Below are positions 48,554 through 58,475 of a stretch of DNA of 64,000 nt, piece after piece (the first letter of the stretch is position 1; each line of letters opens with the position of its first letter). Under the pieces are notes generated by a model. The model was not told the DNA's origin. It worked only from the letters and a program-made list of their open reading frames with translations, and made no database searches. The position numbers and the translations under genes were made by a program. Origin of the DNA: Gordionus sp. m RMFG-2023 (lineage: Eukaryota > Nematomorpha > Gordioida > Chordodea > Parachordodidae); assembly GCF_954871325.1 (NCBI RefSeq), contig NC_088778.1, positions 33,926,730 to 33,990,729 on the forward strand, given 5' to 3'.

Positions 48554-48700
48554 GATGAGGTCATAATATTTTTAACAAATTATAAAGTTGCAATTGTATA
48601 AATACCTATTCAATATAAATTATTGCTAGATTATACTTAAATATGAGAGTGTATAAAAATAATCCCAAGGGGTTTTTTTTCCAGGGGTTTTTTTTTACCT

Positions 48701-50619
48701 TTTTTTTTCATTATTTCACAAATCTCATTATCTATTAAGTACATATTTTCCACTTGTCTCCGAATCTTATATTTCCCGAGACACTGAGACGCCTCATTCC
48801 TGGACGTTCAAGTTAACCCTAACAAATTTTTTTTACAGCGGGAACTTTATTAGTAAGATTATATAAGATGACGTTAGAGCTATATTTTTTTTAAAACTCT
48901 CCATTAAATTAATAAGTATTAATTATTGTATTACTATATATTTTTTTAATTGAATAGTCAGAGGCCATATGCGATGTCCTGTTTTTCGTTGTTTCCCCGG
49001 ATGTTCATCTCGGATCAATGCACTAGGATGTCGCGTTTGCCGATGTGGTAATAATTTCGATTAATTTAAAAAAATTTAATTTAATAAATTTAAATTTTAT
49101 TTTGAAGGACATCCAATAATGATGTCGCCAATTACTCCGATCACTCCACGTACAACACGGAGACCACTTGTATGGAACAACCCATATAGAACATATTAGG
49201 TCGCAAAATCAGGCCTTAGAATATTCCAGATCAATATTCAAATAAATATTAAATTTAGAATATTATTTTATTTCAATATTTGATTTTTATCCAATAAAAG
49301 AACAAATGACAGTTTAGTTTGGAAAAAATTCTCTGAACTCTTGGCTTTATTTAGGAGACACCTTTTGATTTCTGGAATGTTTTTAAGAATAAAATATTGA
49401 ATGCTCCAGTGATTCTGGCTAAACAATTGGGTTCCCATTGTTTATTTTAACTAAACTATTAACTAGTCTGCAAAGCCTTTAGCAAGTTTATAAAACTATA
49501 AGTTAAAAAATTTTAGCTATTTAGTTTGGAAACTAAATACGCTTTTCTAGCTAGCTATTATTTTTTTTTATATTTTAAATCATAGTTATTTAAATATTTT
49601 CAAATATACATGTTAACAATTAAATACCATACTACATATAATATTTACTTTCAAAAACGATATAATATACAAAATTATATTGGCGGTATTGCTGTTGGCC
49701 GCTTTTTATGAATATTAGAATTATGATCCCTCAAATTTATGAATAATAGAATAACTAGAGACTATTTGTTTTTTTATTAAATTTATTTGCATAAAACAAT
49801 TCACAAAAACAAGAAAATGAATTTTATAATTAAAAAAAAATATATTAATAATTCTCTAAAAAAAATCCCTATCTAAAAATATATTCAATTTTACAATGAT
49901 AATAAATTCTATTCCCAAATAAAGGTAATCATGACATCTCAAATTATTAACACAAAAAAAAAATGTTTATAATATGAATGACGCGACGAAAACTAAAAAT
50001 AATTTTTTTTTTCCTTTCGCCTTCGTCTTCTTTTTCCTTCCCCCCCCCGTGATTGAACCCCGTCAATCACGACTGACGGGCGGGGGGGGGGGTAAAAACT
50101 ATTACAATTTGTATCTTTGGTCTTAAGAAAAAGAATTATTTGACCTCTAATGATTGGATTCGTATTTTTATGGGCCAAAGATTTTAAAAGAAAAAAAAAG
50201 GAAGATGTTAGAAGCAAAATGTTTATTGGTGGAAGTGGCGATTTGAGTAAAAAAAAATGAAGATATCCAATATGTGGTATCTGTTTATTTTATTTTTTTT
50301 GTATCGGCTTGAGTGATTGTGTTGCTATAGATATTTGTGGGGAAAGTGGTAACACTGGCAAATTCTCAGGGGAGAGGAGAGAATTACCCATAGCCTCTGG
50401 AGGTTCGAGACGATCATCTGATGATAGATTGCTAGATTATAAAACATAAGGAATTCTATTTTTTTTTAGGAATGGATTTAGAGGTTTATTTAGTGACGAA
50501 TGGTGCAGCTGACGACCCTGGCTTTTGATACTATTTAACCCATGTCTGTCCTACAATAGGCGACTATGAAGTTAAACTATATCACAGCCGAATTTATAAC
50601 CTGAGGCCTCTAAGCAATC
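48701..50619. other. Intergenic, nothing recognised
   Basis: AT-rich with a C run near 50040 and a G run near 50083. The open frame at 49993-50217 spans these runs and is not coding-like. Confidence 0.4.
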
Positions 50620-50780
50620 ATTCATGTCAATCATTCATTCATGTATTCATTTATTTATTATCATTCATTCATGTATTCATTCATTCATTATCATTCATTC
50701 ATGTTTTCATTTATTAATTCATTCATTATTATTCATTTATTTATTGGCATTCATTCATATATTCATTCATTCATTTATCC
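50620..50780. repeat. Degenerate (ttcat)n tract
   Basis: Imperfect repeats of attcattcatgt and attcatttatttatt. It abuts the 5' end of the LINE fragment. Open frames through it are repeat artefacts. Confidence 0.85.
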
Positions 50781-50794
50781 ACTTCTTCGGGACG

Positions 50795-52240
50795 TGCCCA
50801 TTATCATTACATGCCTGGGGATGTTTATATCCTTGGCGGTTCCAAAGATGGGGTCAATAAAGCAGTGAATTTGATCAAGGATGCTGGGTCTTCTATTGGA
50901 CTCTCTATCAACCGAGAAATCCGAATTTATTCCTATCAATTCAATCAAACCAAATTCAAACAATTACAAACTGACTACCCTTGATGAACTATATCACACA
51001 CTTGAAACACTGTTTGAGTTGGCTGATTTATTTTCCCTCCTCCTCTTCCATAAACCCTTTTTCCTCTTGCAGAATTATTACCAATATTCCTCGTATCCTA
51101 TATGCGCTTCTATCAACTCCCATATTTGAATTCCCCATTACTCTCGGTGTTTAAGAAAATGGGATTAAAGTCCTAATCGAAAATATTCTAAGCCTTAAAT
51201 TCGATGAAATTGCATGGACACAAACTTCTTTACCCACTAAGATGGGTGGACTTGGTATCAGATCTCCTTCCGATCTTGCCTTGACAGCTTTCATATCTAA
51301 TTGTCCTCTAACAAAAAATATAGTAAATTCTTGTTTGTCAAAACCCGACCCTTCCTATAATGATGTTAACGAGTGGAAAGCACGAATTATTGCTGATCAT
51401 CCTCTTCCTGAAACGAATAAGCCTATCTATCATTGGAAGCTGCGTTGAATCTCTCCTTTCCAGATTGCAATTATTTGACAATCCTTTATTCTCCCCCCTG
51501 CTTAATGGTTCAGGCCATGAGTTCCTTGATGCTATTCCCTCTGTTAATTTACAATTAGAACTAAACCAAAATGAGCTCACTCATGCGATTGGTACTAGTT
51601 TAAACTGCTAAATAACCCAACCCCACGCATGTTCATGATGCAGTTTAGCCGTTTTGGGTAATGGAAAACATAGCCTACATTTCCGTTCATGTAAAGGTCG
51701 TATCGTTAGACATATTTTATGCAATTCAATCAACCTTAGATCTTTGAGATTTGCTCAAATTCTTTCTATTCTTGAAACTTCCTTTTCAGATCCGATGGGA
51801 AACTTCCTGAGATTTCTCAAATTCCTTGGAAGCGTGGTCAATTCTTGGTACTCGTGTACTGATCCTCTGGCGTCAACAAGCCCTTAACATTCATGAGAAA
51901 AAGGCGTCACTTAAAATAGCTAAATATTCCGAAATTTCTCAAGATATAAATATTCATTCCCATCATTTCCACTACCCTTTCAACTTTTGGGAAATGTGAT
52001 CTATCTTTTTTCAAGGAAGTTGGCTCTCACATATGCAAACTTACCAATGAACTTTTTCTTAAGTCCCCTCGACAAATATTGCAGATAGAAATCCTGAAAT
52101 GTCTATTTCCCAACCTCATAAGATTTTTCATCCTATGCTTATCGTCAAAGACACACCATAGCGATTCACAAGGCTAATTACATTAGCTTCATAGGCAACC
52201 TCATCCCACAAGATAGATTAGTTATAACTTCAATACTTTC
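50795..52240 (+). mobile_element. Non-LTR retrotransposon (LINE), 5'-truncated and broken
   Basis: In order: end of a reverse transcriptase palm/thumb (LGGSKDGVNKAVN, AGSSIGLSINR), then the thumb/connector (FDEIAWTQTSLPTKMGGLGI, RSPSDLALTAF), a C-terminal part with GKHSLHFRSCKGRIVRH and SINLRSLRFAQI, and a final RQRHTIAIHKANYISF stretch. The frame changes at several points, for example after SINRE near 50920. The catalytic YxDD part and everything upstream are gone, as expected for 5' truncation during target-primed insertion. A C run near 52244 follows the end. The exact LINE clade was not determined. Confidence 0.72.
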
Positions 52241-52690
52241 TGCCCCCCCCCCCACCTATTCTTTCCTTTTTTTCTAATAACTAATGTATGTATAACTATA
52301 ATATATACATATATATTTTTTTATTAATATAATCAACAAATTTGTATTATTTTTATTATAATTTATTTTAAATATGGTACATTTTCGTGAATAAAATATC
52401 TTTTTTTTCCATAAAAATAAAATTAAAAATACGTAAAAATAATAATAATAGTAAATAACAACGATTTTTAGTATATCAAAATTAAAAATTTATTTCTTTA
52501 TAAAAAAAATAGTTAGAAAGTTTATTTAATATTATATAAAGTTTTGTTTATGTTTTGGTCACATAGAGTCCATTTGCAATATATTATGTCCTTATTTAAT
52601 TTACCCTTTTTCAATAACAATCAGGTTCAAAGTAGTCACTATGATATTGCAAATGGAGACTACGCCATTAAAAACGCTATATATTGAAAT
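52241..52690 (-). other. 3' UTR and downstream flank of LRR unit E
   Basis: Matches the 3' flanks of the other units. An inverted repeat with arms at 52559-52583 and 52644-52664 (gtcacatagagtccatttgc / gcaaatggagactacg) would form a hairpin in the transcript about 25 to 130 bases after the stop codon. Confidence 0.55.
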
Positions 52691-55600
52691 CTATGCCGAG
52701 GACGTGGGAAGAGTACTGTTATTGCCTTCTTTATTAACGAATCTAATACGATCAGAAGTTCCAGTATTCCAACATTTCAGGGTACCGTTTCTATGTTTGA
52801 AAGGCCATATAAATTTAGAAAGTAAGGAGGTATTTGCGTAATTGCATTTCTTGAAAATGCGACCCGTTATTACTAAGGCTGCCAGAATGATGGTTGCGAT
52901 GCTACACAGTGTGCCCGCTATAACGAGTGAAGAGGTCCTTCTCTTTGTGGTGCTCTGTTCGCCCGTTTTTACGTCACCAACCAAACCTTTTGTTACCAGC
53001 GGTGAAGAAGAAGATGGATTATTGTTTGTATCGCTAGACGGCGAAGGTGGTTCACAACTTGGCGTCAAAATGCCGATCATAGTTTTTTTCAGAATATTGA
53101 TTTCGTTAAGGCCCTTTGAGGGGTTGCTACAAGTGGTTAAGTCTAATTTATGGGGGAAATCGATCAAACCAGATGTTTCGTGAAACCATTGAGCCAGTAG
53201 AAAAGTATCGCAATCGCAGACTAGTGGATTGCCTATTAACACGCATATTTTTAAAAAAAAGTATTAGAATATGGGCACTGTTTAAATCAGCTGATTTAAA
53301 AATAATTTAGTTTAAATTATTTTATAATTATTTTAAATAATAATAAAAGCATTTTAACACCCATTTTTTGATGATAAAAATTAATCTTAGCCCATGTGTT
53401 GTCTAAAACTTCAACCATACCCTCTTTCATAAGATATCAGCTCGAGGAAGTGAGGGTCTCAGAAGATGCAAACAAACTGATCCCTGAAAACTTACTAAAA
53501 CTATAAATAATACCTCTTCAAAGTGTTCAAAGTGATTTAAAAAAACAGAGAATTTTCAATATAAAAAACAGGGTATTTTAATTAAAAAACTGAGTATAAT
53601 TAATATGCGTTTTGATTAAAAAAAAAAGGTTTTGAATAATTTATATTCTTAAAAATTATTACATTCTGACGAAAATGTAAGATATTTTAGGAGTGAGTTA
53701 CAGATTCAGAAGACTGTCATTTAAAAGTCTATAGGCTGAGATAGAATGAGTTGGAGAAGGAGAAAGCCTATACCCGAATCGAGATATGCGCATATATTTA
53801 ATTACTTTAAGGATAGGGCGAAGTCTGATTTTAATTTTAAAATGTCTATGTTCAATAAGTAAATTCTGTTGACGTTTGAGATTTTTAGTAATATGAATAA
53901 ATCGATTTTTTTTAAAAATTTTTCAAGTAACGCGGGGAAAAATAATCAGCGCGAAAAATATTTTTTTGTTAGATTTTAATAAAATTATTCGGTTCTTACC
54001 CTAAATTGTAAACCCCAAAGAAATGTGAAGGGGGTGGGGGGGGGGGTGTAGTTATTAATAAAATGTCTACCTTGTAGATAGATGTAATATATCTGGCGAT
54101 GGATCAATTCTAAATCTAGCAATCCTTTCACGCTCGTCAAATTATTGTAACTTAGATCCAGATGAGTCAGGTTATCGAAATACTCCAAATGTTGGAAATC
54201 GAATGAGCTCAAATGGTTTTTCCTAAGATCGAGAATACTCAAGGAACGCTTGGCCGGTAACAAGGTTTTCATATCGAATTCCTTAAGATTATTCATGTTT
54301 AAGTATACGGACTGGAGTTTGGGATTATTTTTGAAAGCAAAAATGGGCACATTTTGGAACTCGTTTTTAGCGAGGCCGAGATACGTGAGGTTATTCAGTT
54401 TGGATAACAGCGAAGTGGGAAACTGCTTAAGCCTATTTTCGCTGAATGAAAGTTCTTGTAGGCTATTTCGGGAATCGTCTAACATATCACCGGGCAAGTT
54501 TGAGAGGTGGTTATCCTCCAAAATTAAATGAGTAAGGGAGGTACAACTGGCAAATGTCTCCTTCGTAAGGGAGCCATCCTTGAATTCATTATGAGACAGG
54601 TCCAGTTGAGTCAGATTATTTTTTTTGGTCTCGGCTTTGCTAGAATGAACAACACCTCCTTCAATTGTTATGTCTTCATTTTTCTCTCCAGTGGAAGAAT
54701 GCGACGGTGAGCATAAGGGTGGCAACGATTCGAGATGATTGTCGGTTAAAATAAGATATTCTAATATGAGGATCTTTTGAAAAGTGTCGACCGGGATTTT
54801 ATCGAATCGGTTACCGGATAAATGGAGTCTCCTTAATTCAGGGCCAAAACTGCTCAGAGTATCATTTTGGAAAATAGCCAGGGTACTGGTATAGGTAAAT
54901 ATTTCTAAATGAGGAAGCGAGGCTATCGATTTCGGAAGGTAAGACAATTTGCTCGCGAACTTCAATACTTTAAGATTTGTTAAGGACCTAAACCCTTTAG
55001 AATTTTTGAGGTGTCGCAATTGGGGTAGGATCAGGGTGAGCGTTATAAGCTTGGGAAAGTTTTCGATGAATGAGGCGTCGAATTTATCTTCCTGATGGGT
55101 TAAAGAAAGCGTTTCCAAGTTATTTAAGGTTTTGAAAGCTTCGTAGAGCATATCGAGCTTGGGTCCTGTCAGGGTCGGCTTATATACGCTATCGAACATG
55201 ACCAGTGAAACAAGATTTTGGGCCAATGGCCGCAAAGCTTCGGGAGTCACGCTATTAAATTTAATGTAGGCCAGCTCTAAGCCAATGATATTGATAGTTC
55301 TGTCATCTTTGGAGCCGGCATGTTTTATCTTGTCGAACTCGAGAGCCAATTGCGATATATTATCAAATCGACTATATTTCACCTGCAAACTAATGTTATA
55401 AGAAGCAGTCTCGGTTAAGATTCTTACAGCGTCCAGTAAATCCTTTTGATCGCGGATAGAAGTACATGTCAGAGAAAAATACTTGGCATTAGTTTTCATA
55501 TGTTTGGCTTCGAAATTTTTTGCTTTCATATTTGTATCCACTACTTTGCAGTAACACCCCTTATTTTTGGGTAAAGTGGGGCACTCCTTTTTCGATACGT

Positions 55601-55706
55601 ACTCTTCAGCAATAGTATAAGGGTCAGCTCGACAATGATTTTCTAACACCCACACCAAACATGTCAAGAAAATGATAGATTTTTTAGACGGTTTAATAAT
55701 TATCAT
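52691..55706 (-). CDS. LRR receptor unit E, complete two-exon gene
   Basis: Exon 1 is 55706-54071, exon 2 is 53232-52691 (intron 838 bp, the shortest in the cluster; donor ctacaag|gtagac, acceptor gttaatag|gcaatc). The join reads YLQGNPLVCDCDTFLLAQWF. Total 725 codons with no interruptions. Same plan as unit D: signal peptide, cysteine N-cap (ECPTLPKNKGCYCKV), LRR array with a charged insert (STGEKNEDITIEGGV), LRRCT, stalk, transmembrane helix (VIAGTLCSIATIILAALVI) and conserved tail ending STLPTSSA. It is the most diverged unit in the N-terminal third (KNFEAKHMKTNAKYF, IIGLELAYIKFN). The ATG at 55706 matches the family start. A TTG-led extension to 55727 is in frame but not conserved. Predicted single-pass surface protein; ligand unknown. 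Confidence 0.88.
53233..54070 (-). other. Intron of unit E
   Basis: Near the donor lies a C-tract (complement of the G run at 54030-54047), then ttatttt and intron sequence shared with units A and F. 53710-53790 is a shortened version of the GC-richer block in the C and D introns. The large GC-rich part present in the D and F introns is missing. Confidence 0.55.
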
Positions 55707-55860
55707 TGTTAACAAAAAAAAATACAATTTTTTTTTATAAAGTTAGATTTAAAGCTTATTTTATTATATTTTTTATCTATTTAAAAGATGACAATAACAA
55801 AATAAAATAATAAATTTAATGTTTTGGAGAAAGAAAAAAAAAATCACCCTAAAGATAAAG
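55707..55860 (-). promoter_or_regulatory. Upstream block of LRR unit E (CRE-like core lost)
   Basis: On the - strand the words tttagggtgattttttt, tttctccaaaacatt and gttattgtcatctttta are kept in family order (55782-55855), but no TGACGTCA-like core is found in the expected place. Confidence 0.4.
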
Positions 55861-58372
55861 GGAATATTTTTTTTAAAAAAAAGATAATAATTTTTGATTT
55901 AATGGTACAGATTATGCGAAAACAACTGGTATATCTAGCACGTAGTCACAGACCTTCCCAAATTGAATGTACGTGAATCAAATGGAAGCTCAATCTCCAT
56001 ATAATTATGCTGAATATTTTGTTATCTCAAGAAAAAAAGAGTGGAACTTCAACCCTACCAAATTGAAGTATTAGAGTGAAGCGAAGAGCATATTTTATGA
56101 ATGAGAGGGAGAACAGCAAGGCAAGAAAGCAATTTCTTCCACAATACAAATAGGTCATTATTTTTAATATTTTACATTATAAGGTATTATCAAGTATTAT
56201 TTAATTATTAAAAGACATTTAATGGGCATAATAAAATTAACTCTCATGTTATATTGTTATGCCCATTATTATAATCAAAAAAAAGTTACTTATAAAGGTT
56301 CATTCGTTTCTAGTGTTGTTAGATTATCTAAATTTGACCATCTCTATTGCGGTTTGGTCAACCTTCTAGCCTATAAAACTAAATTATGAAGTCTCAACTT
56401 GTAGATTGATTCGAATATTTTTGGGATAAATACATAGCTATGCTGCTTTACAGTTGACTAACGTTAAGTAATTTAACAACTTCTTAGTCTATTTCGGAGT
56501 AAAAAATCAATTCGTTTCCTTAAATTACTTAATTCAGAACCTATAAAATTTACTGGGTATATCAGATCTTTAATCCTTATACGAGGAATAGCTATAAAAT
56601 ATCATGAACTTGAAACTAACAGCCAATAAAGTATTCGAGATCTTTCATAAGATAAATAAATAATTACCTCTCTACCTTCACCAGTCAATTCGTCAGATGA
56701 TAATAAATTAGTGTCGAAATAGTTTTAATAAGTATGTCTATTACGCAGAAGCCCGCTTGATGAACTCCCGAGAGAAGCCTATCTCCGCTATTGATCTAGA
56801 TATTTTGCCAAACCAACTATTTTTATATGCTAGAAACGATTCGAGGGATGACCCCTCAGAGGTTACTTTAGTAACTGCTTGATATATATAAGATTGTTTG
56901 GGGATTGTCTAAGGATGTACCCTACTACTTCTATACCCCTATATTCTATCATCCTATATAATGGGAGGGTTATCGCATCTAGCCTATAGGATCATGTTTG
57001 AGTGTATTAGATGGGAAGAAAGTTTTAGCGACATTACTTAAACATTCGTAAAGATTTGTTTTGTTATCCGACTATCCTTCCATATTTAAAATGCCCATTT
57101 TTTGGTATTTCGGACACAGCCTCGAATCTTTTTATATTTTAATGCATTTCCAGTGGCGTACCATTCGATGTCGTTCGGCAATTTGACCAATAATTGTCGT
57201 TTTGGGGGATCAATATCGCCATTTTTCGCTTAAACTAAGTTCGGTACTTTTCGAACAGATAAAGATTAGAACAAATAGATACACCTAAGATTGGGGAAAG
57301 TTAGCTTTCGCTTAGCACTCACATGATGTTCAATCAAATCAACGAAGCTAAATACTAGACTTTACACTCTAATATTCTATTTTACTTTTCCTTAACGATT
57401 TTTTATAGTTAGAATATCTTATAAACTGAAATAGAAGAGTAGCCCTCGATGAATATGTAATGTGAACTTTGGATATAAGAGAAATCATTTCATGCATCCT
57501 TTACGTATTATTAGACCTGTACGCTATAGCGGAACGCCCCTTTCGGCAGACTGAACGGCGTGAAAAACTTTTTTTTTAAAATGCTATTTTCATATTATAT
57601 TATTTACTATTAGCTACCTAAAATTTCTTGCATTTTAAAAAAAAAATAAAATAATTATAATTTTCTTACTCTTGTAAAATTTTTAACAATCTTAAAAATA
57701 ATTTGGTTATTTTGTGAAACAATTCATATAAATTCTCCTTTGTATTCAAAATTTCAAATAATTTTACAATATAAAATTTAAATTCCATCAATCATTTTTT
57801 TGAGTAATGACATGATCATAAAAAAAAAATTAATCCCATCTGAAAAAAATAAAATTTAATAAATTCATATTATCCATTATTATTGTCATTTAGAATTTGC
57901 GCCCAATCAAAACAATACAATATTGATTGACGGCTACCTTCTGATTATATTATATAAAAAATTACATTAGAATTAGACTATATATGACATGCAGTCCCGT
58001 AATGGATCAGAAGTATTAAATTCAAAATATATTATACACATAAACATTATATATTAAAATGTAAATTAAGTTGATTCAATTCAACTATAAAGGCATATTT
58101 TATAAACAATATATTACATATTTTCCCTAAATCAATAAGAATTTTTTTTACCATTCCTGACTTTGGATCAGGATCTAGGGAAGTGCATATGTTTTACTAT
58201 ATTCAATACATATCTATGACTTTCCCTATATATTCAACTAGAAAAACTAGAACAAGAAGAACTGAGAAAGTCTATATCTTAAATATAAAAAATAGTTTAG
58301 AAACAATATTTATCTTATTAGCACCAAAATAATGTCCTTTATTTAAAATTATATAAAGTTTTCTATTTTTTG
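55861..58372. other. Intergenic between units E and F
   Basis: Mostly AT-rich. 57090-57215 repeats an edge of the LRR unit (ggtatttcggacacagcctc, cagtggcgtacca, aataattgtcgttttg). 56315-56480 weakly resembles the AGTGTTGTT MITE ends. 56690-56880 is GC-richer with a 60-codon open stretch but no recognisable motif. 58170-58372 is unit F downstream flank. Confidence 0.45.
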
Positions 58373-58475
58373 GTCACATAGAGTCCATTTGCAATATATA
58401 ATGTCCTTAGTTCAAAGTAGTCACTAAGATATTGCAAATGGAGACTAAGTGATTAAAAACCCTTATACATGTTAT
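58373..58475 (-). repeat. 3' UTR palindrome of unit F
   Basis: Arms gtcacatagagtccatttgc (58373-58392) and gcaaatggagactaagtgat (58434-58453) are inverted relatives of each other, with the stop codon of unit F about 25 bases away. The same arrangement occurs after unit E and in the inverted fragment at 16.3 kb. Confidence 0.65.

Larger units (their letters stand above)
46171..48700 (-). mobile_element. MULE-type DNA transposon with repeated ends
   Basis: The left end (46172-46250) is an array of about five ccccggaaaaaaat-like units. The right end (48664-48700) has the inverted equivalents (ccaaggggttttttttccag, gggg plus T run). Between them lies an interrupted Mutator-like transposase on the - strand. 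Arrays of short repeats at the ends recall foldback-type members of the MULE group. The poly-A/T nature of the ends prevents a sure reading of the 9-bp target duplication. A decayed relative lies at 7330-7620. Confidence 0.65.

Noticed and set aside
50624-50868. Open frames of 75-78 codons rich in His, Ser and Phe
   Set aside because: They come from the (ttcat)n tract. Only the part after about 50795 shows real LINE similarity, in another frame.
56700-56880. 60-codon open stretch (AEARLMNSREKPISAID, DILPNQLFLYARN)
   Set aside because: Composition is somewhat coding-like, but no start, splice site or family could be recognised. Too weak to list as a gene.
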